Of a DNA stretch of 64,000 nucleotides, positions 35,354 through 44,162 are shown piece after piece. Below the pieces are notes generated by a model that searched no databases, was not told where the DNA came from, and saw nothing but the letters and a program-made list of their open reading frames with translations. Where the stretch lies: the NCBI RefSeq assembly GCF_030063335.1, contig NZ_JASISW010000024.1, positions 1 to 64,000 of the forward strand, given 5' to 3'. The position numbers and the translations under genes are program-made. Position 1 is the stretch's first letter. Every line of letters starts with the position of its first letter. Source of the stretch: Rhodococcus sp. G-MC3. GTDB taxonomy: Bacteria; Actinomycetota; Actinomycetes; Mycobacteriales; Mycobacteriaceae.

Positions 35354-36766
35354 TCAGCGCACGAGGTATGGGGACACCGAACTGCGGTGCTCGTCGATGT
35401 CGAGTTCCTTGCCAAGAGGAGGAAATGCTCGCTGCGGACAATTCGAGCGTTCGCAGACCCGGCATCCTGCGCCGATGGGGGTTGCTACAGCCGAGCCCAG
35501 CACATCGAGGCCGTCGGCGTACACCAGTCGAGCCGCGTGGCGGATCTCGCAACCGAGTCCAATCGCGAACGTCTTGCCCGGCTGGCCGTAACGCGCCGCC
35601 CGACGCTCGACGGTCCGCGCGATCCACAGGTAGCTTCGGCCGTCGGGCATCTCGGCAATTTGCGTCATGATCTTGCCGGGATAGGCGAACGTCTCGTACA
35701 CGTTCCACAACGGGCAGGTGCCGCCGCTCGACGAGAAGTGAAACCCGGTGGCAGACTGCCGCTTCGACATGTTGCCTGCCCGATCCACCCGCACGAACGA
35801 AAACGGAACTCCGCGAAGCTTCGGTCGCTGCAAGGTGGAGAGTCGATGGCAGATCGTTTCGAAACTGACCGAGAAGAACGCCGACAGCCGCTCGATGTCG
35901 TACCGGAAATCCTCGGCCACGTCATGGAACTGGTGATAGGGCAACACCGTTGCCGCAGCGAAGTAGTTCGCGAACCCGAGCTTGGCGAGCTTGCGCGATT
36001 CATCGCTCGTGAAGCCGCCCTCGTCGACCATCTTGTCGAGCAGATCCGCGCATTCGAGGTATGCCAACTCGGCCGCGAACTTGAACACCTTCTGCCCGCC
36101 CGACAGATGTGGCGAGATCTCGAGCAGACGCGTGACGGGGTCGAAACGGTGCAGGACGTTCTCACCGAGATCGATGCGATTGACTATCTGAACCTCGTGG
36201 ACCGACTGCAGACGTTTCGCGATCTCACCACCTACATCCGCGCGATGGAACCGGATCCGCGAGGTCAGTTCCTCGGCGGCAGTGTCCAGCTCGTGTAGAT
36301 AGTTCTGACGCTGATAGAAGTAATCGCGCACTTCCTCGTGCGGTTTGCTGATCGAACCGCTCCCGCTCCCGTCGGCGAAACGCTCCTCGGTAGCTGCGGC
36401 GAGTTGAGCCGTCGTATTGCGGTAGCGGCGGTGCATGTTCACCATCGCGCGGGCGAGCTGCGGGTGCGAGGACACCATCTGGGCGATCTCGTGTGCGTCG
36501 GCGACGATGCCCATGTCCTGATCCAGCGCGACCTCGCGTAGTTCCGCGACGAGGCGGGTGTCGTCCTCGGACGAAAAGAACGACGTGTCGACGCCGAACA
36601 CCTCGGAGATACGCAGCAGCACAGGCACAGTCAGTGGACGGACGTCGTGTTCGATCTGGTTCAAGTAACTGGCCGAGATCTCGAGCTGACCGGCAAGAGC
36701 TACCTGGCTCATCTTCCGTTCGGTACGCAGCTGTCGCAGCCGTGCGCCGACGAAAGTCTTGGACAT
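35354..36766 (-). CDS. ramB: RamB, regulator of acetate/glyoxylate metabolism
   Basis: A 470-residue regulator with an N-terminal XRE helix-turn-helix (about residues 8-62, MSQVALAGQLEISASYLNQIEHDVRPL), a central ImmA/IrrE-like region and a C-terminal cysteine-bearing domain (GCRVCERSNCPQRAF). Start MSKTFVGARLRQLR matches the mycobacterial RamB N-terminus as I recall it; a GTG two codons upstream exists. It is divergent from aceA across a small membrane gene, as in M. tuberculosis Rv0465c/Rv0467. RamB represses isocitrate lyase on carbon sources other than acetate in relatives. Confidence 0.93.
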   Translation of the reverse strand: MSKTFVGARLRQLRTERKMSQVALAGQLEISASYLNQIEHDVRPLTVPVLLRISEVFGVDTSFFSSEDDTRLVAELREVALDQDMGIVADAHEIAQMVSSHPQLARAMVNMHRRYRNTTAQLAAATEERFADGSGSGSISKPHEEVRDYFYQRQNYLHELDTAAEELTSRIRFHRADVGGEIAKRLQSVHEVQIVNRIDLGENVLHRFDPVTRLLEISPHLSGGQKVFKFAAELAYLECADLLDKMVDEGGFTSDESRKLAKLGFANYFAAATVLPYHQFHDVAEDFRYDIERLSAFFSVSFETICHRLSTLQRPKLRGVPFSFVRVDRAGNMSKRQSATGFHFSSSGGTCPLWNVYETFAYPGKIMTQIAEMPDGRSYLWIARTVERRAARYGQPGKTFAIGLGCEIRHAARLVYADGLDVLGSAVATPIGAGCRVCERSNCPQRAFPPLGKELDIDEHRSSVSPYLVR

Positions 36767-36774
36767 GGGCACCA

Positions 36775-36815
36775 GGCTACGCCTGCGAAGACGCAGGCTA
36801 CGCCTGCGAAGACGC
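36775..36815. repeat. 21-bp tandem repeat in the ramB leader
   Basis: Two back-to-back copies of GGCTACGCCTGCGAAGACGC(A) sit directly upstream of the ramB start. The unit itself contains the inverted pair AGGC/GCCT. It may be slippage or a leader RNA element. Confidence 0.6.
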
Positions 36816-36821
36816 TGCTTA

Positions 36822-36832
36822 GCAACGTTGGC
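36822..36832. promoter_or_regulatory. RamB site candidate upstream of ramB
   Basis: GCAACGTTGGC lies 55 bases upstream of the ramB start codon. An 11-base sequence differing at one position (GCAACGTTAGC) lies upstream of aceA, so this is a candidate autoregulatory RamB site. Confidence 0.45.
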
Positions 36833-36908
36833 TTGGGCGGGTCCGCGTCACGATTCGGCTTCCGCGTCACAATTCGGCAGTCCAGGGGAACAGAACGTTG
36901 GAGATGGG

Positions 36909-36924
36909 CGTATACCGGTATACG
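36909..36924. promoter_or_regulatory. Perfect 16-bp palindrome before the small membrane gene
   Basis: CGTATACCGGTATACG is a perfect palindrome 36 bases upstream of the small membrane protein start. It is separate from the RamB candidate and probably an operator for another factor. Confidence 0.5.
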
Positions 36925-36960
36925 TGCTTGTTCGCACAGGTAATTAAGAGGGAGACGCTC

Positions 36961-37395
36961 ATGTCAGACAATCTTCGTGAAATTGCACGCGATGCACTCG
37001 TGTTGGTCACCGGCGTCGTGCTGGTGGCGTCGACCATCTGGCTGCCGGTCGGTGGAGACACCGGAGTCTCCGGAGCCATTCTCATCCTTGGAATGATTTC
37101 CGCCGGAACAGCTCTGTGGGCAATGTCGAGCGCATCGAGGTCGAGCCACTGGGCGCACGTCGCGCTCGGGCTGATGCTCGCACTCTCGCCTGTACTGCTG
37201 GCCTTCCCCGCGGGATTGATGACAGCCGATATGTTCGCGCTCGTCGGTGGTGTGATCATCGCAGCCGTCGGTGTACTCGGCGTCCTGTCCAGCCAGCGTC
37301 GGGTGGCAGGGGAGAGCACTCTCGTCGCCTCATCTGTCTCGGGTTCGTCTGTCTCGGGTTCGTCGGCCAGGGTTCGGATGCCCGCACAGCAGTAA
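36961..37395 (+). CDS. SPW-repeat-like small membrane protein
   Basis: A 144-residue protein with four membrane helices arranged as two similar halves; HWAHVALGLMLALSPVLLAF in the third helix resembles the SPW repeat of small actinobacterial membrane proteins. The C-terminus is a Ser/Gly-rich tail with a duplicated SVSGS unit. The ATG follows GAGGGAG. It occupies the interval between ramB and aceA and is preceded by a perfect palindrome. Function unknown. Confidence 0.8.
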   Translation: MSDNLREIARDALVLVTGVVLVASTIWLPVGGDTGVSGAILILGMISAGTALWAMSSASRSSHWAHVALGLMLALSPVLLAFPAGLMTADMFALVGGVIIAAVGVLGVLSSQRRVAGESTLVASSVSGSSVSGSSARVRMPAQQ

Positions 37396-37408
37396 GTCTT
37401 TTCTGCAC

Positions 37409-37472
37409 AACGCACGTGCATGTGCGGGATCGGGTGTCGATAGACCCCGTCTCCCGCAGATGCACGTGCGTT
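37409..37472. terminator. Long hairpin after the small membrane gene
   Basis: Two 21-base arms (37409-37429 and 37452-37472) are complementary except at one position, and the 22-base loop holds a further CGGG/CCCG pairing. TTTGTTTG follows. It is either a large terminator or a small structured RNA. Confidence 0.6.
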
Positions 37473-37882
37473 TGTTTGTGGAGACGGGTCGAAGCTGCCA
37501 TTGAGGAGAGGCGAGGTGAGGTGAGGTGATTGCAGTCACACCTACCTGCTCTTCTGGCTCGATTCAAACGTTAAACAAACCATATGGTCGGTGCAGGTTA
37601 TCCGACAGGGTGGGTTTGAGTTAATTGCGTTCATGAACTGCGGTTTCGCACTACTGGCGAGTAACCGGCACCGTCCGATCGGCGAGGTTTGCGCAACGCA
37701 AATCTTTGCAACGTTAGCAAGCATCTGTGAAAACGTAGCCGAGGTTGGCACTAGCAACAGGTAGACGGGCCTTTTTGCGTGTGCCATTGTTTTAAGGAAT
37801 ACCCGCAGGGCCTGGCAACGGTGTGAAGAATTTCGCTCGAGCCGGCCGATACAGAATCAGAAATTAGAGACTGGAGCTGACG
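37473..37882. promoter_or_regulatory. aceA upstream region
   Basis: Gene-free region ahead of isocitrate lyase. At 37688-37702 TTTGCGCAACGCAAA has inverted TTTGCG/CGCAAA arms, and at 37708-37718 GCAACGTTAGC matches the site upstream of ramB. Both are candidate RamB/RamA sites about 165-195 bases before the start codon. No small gene with a ribosome binding site was seen. Confidence 0.5.
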
Positions 37883-39172
37883 ATGTCGACCACCGGCACC
37901 CCGAAGACCACCGAAGAGATCCAGAAGGATTGGGACACCAACCCTCGCTGGAACGGCGTGACACGTAACTTCACCGCCGAGCAGGTTTCCCTGCTGCAGG
38001 GCACCGTCATCGAAGAGGCAACTCTCGCTCGTCGTGGCTCGGAGATCCTCTGGGATCTCGTCAACAACGAGGACTACATCAACTCGCTGGGCGCACTGAC
38101 CGGCAACCAGGCCGTTCAGCAGGTCCGCGCAGGACTCAAGGCCATCTACCTGTCCGGCTGGCAGGTCGCCGGTGATGCCAACCTCTCCGGCCACACCTAC
38201 CCGGACCAGAGCCTCTACCCGGCCAACTCGGTGCCGTCCGTCGTTCGCCGCATCAACAATGCACTGCTGCGCGCCGACGAGATCGCCAAGGTCGAGGGTG
38301 ACTCGTCCGTCAGCAACTGGCTCGCACCGGTCGTCGCAGACGCCGAAGCCGGCTTCGGTGGCGCACTGAACGCATACGAGCTGCAGAAGGCCATGATCGC
38401 GGCCGGTGCCGCTGGTGTCCACTGGGAGGATCAGCTCGCTTCGGAGAAGAAGTGCGGCCACCTCGGTGGCAAGGTCCTCATCCCGACCCAGCAGCACATC
38501 CGCACCCTGACCTCGGCACGCCTCGCGTCCGACGTCGCCGACGTCCCGTCGGTCATCATCGCCCGCACCGACGCCGAGGCTGCAACCCTCATCACGTCCG
38601 ATGTGGACGAGCGCGACCAGCAGTTCCTGGACGGCACTCGCACCGCCGAGGGCTTCTTCGGCGTGAAGAACGGCATCGAGCCGTGCATCGCTCGTGCGAA
38701 GGCATACGCGCCGTACGCGGACCTCATCTGGATGGAGACCGGTGTTCCGGATCTCGAGGTCGCAAAGAAGTTCTCCGAGTCCGTGCGCAGCGAATTCCCG
38801 GACCAGCTCCTCGCGTACAACTGCTCGCCTTCGTTCAACTGGAAGGCGCACCTGGACGACGCGACCATCGCGAAGTTCCAGAAGGAGCTCGGCGCGATGG
38901 GCTTCAAGTTCCAGTTCATCACGCTCGCAGGCTTCCACTCGCTCAACTACGGCATGTTCGACCTGGCACACGGCTACGCCCGCGAAGGCATGACCGCGTT
39001 CGTCGACCTGCAGGAGCGCGAGTTCAAGGCTGCAGAAGAGCGCGGCTTCACCGCTATCAAGCACCAGCGTGAGGTCGGCGCAGGCTACTTCGACCGCATC
39101 GCCACCACGGTCGACCCCAACACCTCGACGGCAGCTCTCAAGGGCTCCACCGAAGAGGGCCAGTTTCACTGA
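37883..39172 (+). CDS. aceA: Isocitrate lyase
   Basis: A 429-residue enzyme that splits isocitrate to succinate and glyoxylate in the glyoxylate shunt, needed for growth on acetate and fatty acids. The catalytic signature KKCGHLGGK is at residues 189-197 with C191 as base. Length and start ([27 protein letters not shown]) equal mycobacterial Icl1. It lies opposite ramB and 33 bases before fadB2, as in M. tuberculosis. Regulation by RamB is expected through the upstream sites. Confidence 0.98.
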   Translation: MSTTGTPKTTEEIQKDWDTNPRWNGVTRNFTAEQVSLLQGTVIEEATLARRGSEILWDLVNNEDYINSLGALTGNQAVQQVRAGLKAIYLSGWQVAGDANLSGHTYPDQSLYPANSVPSVVRRINNALLRADEIAKVEGDSSVSNWLAPVVADAEAGFGGALNAYELQKAMIAAGAAGVHWEDQLASEKKCGHLGGKVLIPTQQHIRTLTSARLASDVADVPSVIIARTDAEAATLITSDVDERDQQFLDGTRTAEGFFGVKNGIEPCIARAKAYAPYADLIWMETGVPDLEVAKKFSESVRSEFPDQLLAYNCSPSFNWKAHLDDATIAKFQKELGAMGFKFQFITLAGFHSLNYGMFDLAHGYAREGMTAFVDLQEREFKAAEERGFTAIKHQREVGAGYFDRIATTVDPNTSTAALKGSTEEGQFH

Positions 39173-39205
39173 TCCGCTCTGCCTAACGAGAACCGGGGAG
39201 CTGAC

Positions 39206-40090
39206 GTGACCAGCGAAAATATTCAACGTGTAGGCATCATCGGCGCCGGACAGATGGGCGCCGGCATCGCAGAGGTTTGCGCACGTGCCCACGTCGATGT
39301 GCTGGTCTACGAACAGACTCGTGAGCTGACGGCCGCAGGACGCGCACGCATCCTGCGGTCGTTGGACCGCGGTGTCAGCAGCGGCAAGATCACCGAGCGC
39401 GAGCGCGAGCAGGCGGCCTGGCGGTTGCGGTTCACGTCCGATCTCAGTGATTTCGCCGACCGTCAGCTGGTCGTCGAAGCAGTATTGGAAGACGAGAAGG
39501 TCAAGGCCGACATCTTCGCCGAGCTCGACGCTGTGGTGACGGACCCGAACGCGGTTCTCGCGTCCAACACCTCATCCATCCCGATCATGAAGTTGGGCAT
39601 TGCGACCAAGGCGCCCGATCGCGTTGTCGGAATGCACTTCTTCAACCCGGTGCCTGTGCTCCCACTCGTGGAGCTCGTCACCACGCTCAAGACAAGCCAG
39701 GCCGTCGCCGAGCGAGCCGAGAGGTTCGCAAGCGATGTTCTCGGCAAGCAGGTCGTTCGGTCATCCGATCGCGCAGGCTTCGTTGTCAACGCGCTGTTGG
39801 TGCCTTACCTGCTCTCGGCCATTCGCATGGTCGAGTCCGGGTTCGCTACCAAGGAAGACGTCGACAAGGCGACTGTGCTCGGGCTCGCGCACCCGATGGG
39901 TCCGTTGGCTCTTGCAGACCTCGTCGGGCTCGACACCGTGAAATCCATTGCCGATTCGATGTACTCGGAGTTCAAGGAGCCGTTGTTCTCGGCGCCGCCG
40001 CTCCTGCTGCGGATGGTCGAGGCAGGCCTGGTCGGCAAGAAGACCGGATCCGGTTTCTATCAGTACGAAAATGGCCGCGTCGCAAAATAG
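39206..40090 (+). CDS. fadB2: 3-hydroxybutyryl-CoA dehydrogenase
   Basis: A 294-residue NAD(P)-dependent oxidoreductase of beta-oxidation and butyrate metabolism. The Rossmann motif is GIIGAGQMGAGIAEVCA, the catalytic histidine is in GMHFFNPVPVLPLVE, and the C-terminal helical domain ends GLVGKKTGSGFYQYENG. The GTG start has GGGGAGCTGA just upstream. It follows aceA closely and is probably co-transcribed, matching Rv0468. Only 13 bases separate it from the MetE-like gene. Confidence 0.94.
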   Translation: MTSENIQRVGIIGAGQMGAGIAEVCARAHVDVLVYEQTRELTAAGRARILRSLDRGVSSGKITEREREQAAWRLRFTSDLSDFADRQLVVEAVLEDEKVKADIFAELDAVVTDPNAVLASNTSSIPIMKLGIATKAPDRVVGMHFFNPVPVLPLVELVTTLKTSQAVAERAERFASDVLGKQVVRSSDRAGFVVNALLVPYLLSAIRMVESGFATKEDVDKATVLGLAHPMGPLALADLVGLDTVKSIADSMYSEFKEPLFSAPPLLLRMVEAGLVGKKTGSGFYQYENGRVAK

Positions 40091-40103
40091 GCGCTCCCCG
40101 CAT

Positions 40104-40143
40104 GTGAGTGCTAATACACACCCTGATGTGTATTCCCACTCAC
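40104..40143 (+). promoter_or_regulatory. Hairpin at the metE-like start
   Basis: GTGAGTG and CACTCAC, then AATACACA and TGTGTATT after a 2x2 internal loop, enclose a six-base loop. The hairpin contains both candidate GTG starts of the MetE-like gene, so it could hide the start from ribosomes, or mark the end of the fadB2 transcript. It has no T-run. Confidence 0.55.
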
Positions 40144-42440
40144 GTGCGGCGCAGCCGCCTTCGAGCATCCTCGGCTACCCGAGGATCGGGCCGCGACGCG
40201 AGCTGAAGCGCGCCCTCGAGGACTATTGGCACGGCCAAAGCACGTCGGCGGGCACGAGCAGGGCTGCTCTGGAAGCTGTCGGCCGCTCCATCCAGGAGGA
40301 CACCTGGAGCGAGCTGCATGCAACCGGGTTGACTCAGGTCCCCGGTAATACCTTCTCGTTCTACGATCACGTGCTCGACGATGCCCTCCTGTTCGGTGCC
40401 GTTCCAACGCGCTTCAAATCCCTTCAGAATCAGCAGCATCCGCTGGATTTCTACTTCACCCTTGCTCGCGGCAATCCGGATCTTCCGCCGCTGGAGCTGG
40501 TGAGGTACTTCGATACCAACTACTTCTATCGTCAACCGGAAATCGACGAGACGACGGAATTCTCGCTGCACGCACAATCACTCGTCGACGAGTTCGATCG
40601 AGCCTTGGCTCGCGGTATCGAGCTGCGCCCCGTCGTCCTCGGTCCTCTCTCGCTTCTGCTGATCTCCAAAGCGGCACCCGGTGCAGCAGAGGGATTCTCG
40701 CCGCTCGATCGACTGGATGACCTGCTGACTCAGTATTGCGCCCTGTTCGAGTTGCTCGCCAAACGTGGCGCCACGTGTATTCAGCTCGACGAGCCCGCGT
40801 TCACCGGCGAACGAACCGAATCCGAACTTGCAGCGCTCAAAAGTGCGTACACCGCATTGTCGACGACGGCCGTGCGCCCTCGCCTCCTCGTGACGGGCCA
40901 GTACGGATCGCTCGGTCCTGCGCTGCCGATCCTCGCCGCGACCGAGATCGAGGCCATCGGTCTCGATCTCGTTGCCGGACGGCTCGGGCCCGAGGAGCTT
41001 GCCGCGATCCCCGGTATGACGGGCAAGCGCCTCTATGCCGGAGTCATCAACGGACGCAACGTGTGGCGAGCCGATCGGCTCGTCGTGCTGGACTACCTGG
41101 AGCGGCTCAGAAAGGTGTGTCCCGACCTCGTGGTCTCCACGTCGTCGACACTTCTTCACGTCCCTTACGACGTATTGTCCGAATACGACGTCGACGGCAA
41201 CGTCGCCGACCGCCTCGCCTTCGCGAAGCAGAAGGTCGGCGAAGTCGTCGCACTTGCCACAGCACTCGCCGATGGACCGTCGGACAAATGGCGCAAGAGA
41301 CCGACCGAGGTGCACTTCAACCAGAAGCACGCAGTTCGTCATCGCATCTACAACATCACCGACGACATGCGAGTCCGTGCGCCGTATTCCGAGCGCAAGA
41401 TCGCACAGGGCACGAAGCTCGACCTACCGCTCGTTCCGTCGACGACGCTCGGTTCCTTCCCTCAATCCACCTCGATGCGCCAGGCGAGATACGAACTGGG
41501 ACAGGGCCGTATCACCGAAGAGGACTACCGCAAGCAAGTCGAAAGCGAGATCGAGGAAGTCATCCGATTGCAGGAGGACATCGGTCTCGACGTTCTCGTC
41601 AACGGCGAGGTCGAGCGCAACGACATGGTGCAGTTTTTCGCCGAAGCGCTCGAGGGGTTCGCCGTCACCACCAACGGCTGGGTGCAGGCCTACGGTTCAC
41701 GATGCGTCCGGCCACCGATCCTGTACGGCGATGTCGCACGAGAAAAGCCGATGAGCGTCGAGTGGACGGCGTTCGCCCAGTCGTTGACGGACAAGCCGGT
41801 CAAGGCGATTCTCACTGGACCCGTAACGATGTTGGCTCGTTCGTTCGTCCGTCAGGACCAGCCGCTCTACGAGACTGCCGACCAGGTTGCACTCGTAATC
41901 CGCGACGAAATTGCGGACCTGGAAAAGGCAGGAATTTGCATCGTACAAGTCGACGAGCCGGCCCTGCGTGAGCTGCTTCCGTTGCGCGAGAAAGGGCGTG
42001 AGGAGTACCTGCGATGGTCGGTCGCGGCGTTCCGATTGGCAACGGCCGGTGCGCGGCCCGAGACTCAGATCCATACGCATCTTGCATACTCGACCAGGGC
42101 GTCGGTGGTCGACGCCATCGAAAAGCTCGACTGCGATGTCACAGCTGTCGTCGCGACCAGATCGATCACGTGGGTACTCGGCGCGCTGGCCGAGAACGTG
42201 CTCAGTCACGGCGTCGGACCCGGCATCTACGAGAGCCGTTCGGCGCGAATCCCGGACATCGACGAGCTCGACGAGCTACTCACCCAAGCCTCGAAGACCA
42301 TCGATATCGATCGGCTGTGGGCCAACCCGGACGGCGGTCTCAAAACGCGACACTATTGGCAACTCGAACCATCACTGCGTAACTTGGTGGCAGCGGCGCG
42401 ACGGGTGCGCCGACGCGCAGAACAGGGGAATTTGAAGTGA
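40104..42440 (+). CDS. MetE-like protein lacking zinc-ligand residues
   Basis: A 778-residue, full-length relative of cobalamin-independent methionine synthase (two barrels; N-terminal GYPRIGPRRELKRALEDYW, C-terminal TTLGSFPQS and QVDEPALRE). In E. coli MetE zinc is held by H641, C643, E665 and C726. With a constant offset of 18 these are H659, A661 (THLAY), V683 (AVVATRS) and G744 (NPDGGLKTR), so three of four ligands are lost, and HGEPERND has become NGEVERND. It cannot activate homocysteine in the known way. No cobalamin riboswitch fits in the 13-base gap before it. The gene is intact, so it likely has another role. Starts at 40104 or 40128 are possible. Confidence 0.85.
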   Translation: MSANTHPDVYSHSRAAQPPSSILGYPRIGPRRELKRALEDYWHGQSTSAGTSRAALEAVGRSIQEDTWSELHATGLTQVPGNTFSFYDHVLDDALLFGAVPTRFKSLQNQQHPLDFYFTLARGNPDLPPLELVRYFDTNYFYRQPEIDETTEFSLHAQSLVDEFDRALARGIELRPVVLGPLSLLLISKAAPGAAEGFSPLDRLDDLLTQYCALFELLAKRGATCIQLDEPAFTGERTESELAALKSAYTALSTTAVRPRLLVTGQYGSLGPALPILAATEIEAIGLDLVAGRLGPEELAAIPGMTGKRLYAGVINGRNVWRADRLVVLDYLERLRKVCPDLVVSTSSTLLHVPYDVLSEYDVDGNVADRLAFAKQKVGEVVALATALADGPSDKWRKRPTEVHFNQKHAVRHRIYNITDDMRVRAPYSERKIAQGTKLDLPLVPSTTLGSFPQSTSMRQARYELGQGRITEEDYRKQVESEIEEVIRLQEDIGLDVLVNGEVERNDMVQFFAEALEGFAVTTNGWVQAYGSRCVRPPILYGDVAREKPMSVEWTAFAQSLTDKPVKAILTGPVTMLARSFVRQDQPLYETADQVALVIRDEIADLEKAGICIVQVDEPALRELLPLREKGREEYLRWSVAAFRLATAGARPETQIHTHLAYSTRASVVDAIEKLDCDVTAVVATRSITWVLGALAENVLSHGVGPGIYESRSARIPDIDELDELLTQASKTIDIDRLWANPDGGLKTRHYWQLEPSLRNLVAAARRVRRRAEQGNLK

Positions 42441-42712
42441 GCAAGTCGAAGAAGTCGGGTGGGTTTCTCCCCAAGGCGTTCGGGATCGGATTGGCTGCCA
42501 CAGGTGCTGCCCACTTCGTAGTCCCCGAGGCGTTCATCGGCATCACCAAACGTCCGTTCCCGAAGGACACCTCGGACTGGATCACCCGCAACGGTGCCAC
42601 GGAACTCGCGGTCGGCGCAGCCATCGCATACCCGAAGACTCGTAAGCTCGGCCTGGCCGGTCTCGGCGCATATGTCGGCTGGCTGGGCTACAACATCGCA
42701 CGCAACAGCTAG
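42437..42712 (+). CDS. Small membrane protein coupled to the MetE-like gene
   Basis: A 91-residue protein with a lysine-rich N-terminus (SKSKKSGGFLPK) and two or three weak membrane helices. Its GTG start overlaps the stop of the MetE-like gene (GTGA), indicating translational coupling. ATGAAHFVVPEAFIGITKRPFP resembles small DoxX-type membrane proteins of actinobacteria, but I cannot name a family firmly. The tight coupling suggests a functional link with the altered MetE. Confidence 0.75.
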   Translation: MSKSKKSGGFLPKAFGIGLAATGAAHFVVPEAFIGITKRPFPKDTSDWITRNGATELAVGAAIAYPKTRKLGLAGLGAYVGWLGYNIARNS

Positions 42713-42808
42713 CCACGCTGTTGCACATCACTCCCTCGAGTCGGGAATGCCCTGCTCGTGGGAGTGTCCGTGTTGCATCATTACCAATGCGTAGGTAGCA
42801 ATGTACAT

Positions 42809-43849
42809 ATGACTTCAGCTACCGCTTATTCAGCGACGTCCGCCGACGCCCCACTCGAGAAGGTCACCATCGAGCGGCGTGAACTCGGTCCGAACGATGT
42901 CCTCATCGAGGTCAAGTTCGCCGGCATCTGCCACTCCGACATTCACACGGCGCGTAACGAATGGGGCGGCACCACCTACCCCGTCGTACCCGGCCACGAG
43001 ATCGCGGGAATTGTCTCCGAGGTCGGCTCCGGCGTGTCCAAGCACAAGGTCGGCGACCGCGTCGGCGTCGGCTGCTTCGTCGACTCCTGCGGCAAGTGCG
43101 ACGCCTGTCTTGCAGGTGAAGAGCAGTACTGCACCAAAGGCGTCACCGCGACCTACAACTCCAAGCTGCCCGACGGCTCCATCAGCCAGGGCGGTTACTC
43201 CACACACATCGTCGTCACCGAGGGCTTCGTACTTTCCATTCCTGAGGGCATCGAGCTCGATGTCGCAGCGCCGCTGCTGTGCGCGGGCATCACCCTGTAC
43301 TCGCCGCTCAAGCACTGGGGTGCAGGTCCTGGCAAGAAGGTCGCCATCATCGGCATGGGCGGACTCGGCCACGTCGGCGTCAAGATTGCTCACGCGCTGG
43401 GAGCCGAGGTCACTGTACTGAGCCAGTCCCTCAGCAAAGAGGAAGACGGCAAGCGTTTCGGCGCCGATCACTACTACGCCACCTCTGACAAAGAGACGTT
43501 CAAGAAGCTGCGCGGTGAGTTCGACCTGATCATCAACACCGTGTCGGCCGAGATCGACATGGACAAGCACATGTCCCTGCTGGCCATCAACGGCTCGCTT
43601 GTGATCCTCGGGCTACCTTCGGAGCCGATCAAGGTTCGCGGATTCACCCTCGCGGCCAACCGTCGTAGCCTCGCTGGATCGATGGTCGGTGGCATCGCGC
43701 AGACGCAGGAAATGCTCGACTTCTGCGCCGAGCACCAGATTGGCGCCGAAATCGAGACCATCCCGGCCGACAAGATCAATGAGGCCTACGAGCGCGTGTT
43801 GAAGAGCGATGTTCGCTACCGTTTCGTGATCGACGCGAAGACTTTCTGA
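42809..43849 (+). CDS. adhC: Zinc-dependent alcohol dehydrogenase
   Basis: A 346-residue medium-chain dehydrogenase. Catalytic zinc ligands lie in GICHSDIH and PGHEIAGIV; structural zinc is held by four cysteines in [17 protein letters not shown]; the NADP(H) loop is [11 protein letters not shown]. It belongs to the cinnamyl alcohol/YahK/AdhC type that reduces aliphatic and aromatic aldehydes with NADPH. The ATG at this position removes an unrelated upstream stretch. It is probably a single gene; the 95-base gap before it holds nothing clear. Confidence 0.9.
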   Translation: MTSATAYSATSADAPLEKVTIERRELGPNDVLIEVKFAGICHSDIHTARNEWGGTTYPVVPGHEIAGIVSEVGSGVSKHKVGDRVGVGCFVDSCGKCDACLAGEEQYCTKGVTATYNSKLPDGSISQGGYSTHIVVTEGFVLSIPEGIELDVAAPLLCAGITLYSPLKHWGAGPGKKVAIIGMGGLGHVGVKIAHALGAEVTVLSQSLSKEEDGKRFGADHYYATSDKETFKKLRGEFDLIINTVSAEIDMDKHMSLLAINGSLVILGLPSEPIKVRGFTLAANRRSLAGSMVGGIAQTQEMLDFCAEHQIGAEIETIPADKINEAYERVLKSDVRYRFVIDAKTF

Positions 43850-43938
43850 GCGAAATAGTTACCGCGGGCCCAACCGTGCGGGCGTAACGTAAGAATTCAG
43901 GTCGGACGACTATCTCTTCATATGGAGAGGGACTCGAC

Positions 43939-44160
43939 ATGAAACTCAATACGTTCGCTGGTTGGGCGGGCTACGGGTTGTTCGTGCTCGCTATCGCGTC
44001 ACTGGGAGTTTTCCTGGCCGCCGCTGGCTATGGGTACGGAACTCTCGCGATCGCTGCTGGCTGTATTTGCGTGGTCGCAATCGCTTGCGCAATGGGTCTG
44101 GTCGGTGGAGTGATCAAACATGATCACACACTCCACCGCCAGACTCCGCGGCTGCTCTAG
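43939..44160 (+). CDS. Small two-helix membrane protein
   Basis: A 73-residue protein with two hydrophobic helices (YGLFVLAIASLGVFLAAAGYGYG and ALAIAAGCICVVAIACAMGLVGG-like) and a basic/histidine tail (KHDHTLHRQTPRLL). GGAGAGGGA lies upstream of the ATG. Its stop is two bases from the 3' end of the convergent PPK2 gene. Small proteins of this kind are common in Mycobacteriales; function unknown. Confidence 0.75.
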   Translation: MKLNTFAGWAGYGLFVLAIASLGVFLAAAGYGYGTLAIAAGCICVVAIACAMGLVGGVIKHDHTLHRQTPRLL

Positions 44161-44162
44161 GT

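Noticed and set aside
37542..37787. 81-codon minus frame upstream of aceA
   Set aside because: Atypical composition, no ribosome binding site, covers the RamB candidate sites.
37751..39292. 513-codon frame antisense to aceA
   Set aside because: Mirror of a highly expressed gene; no domain or start signal.
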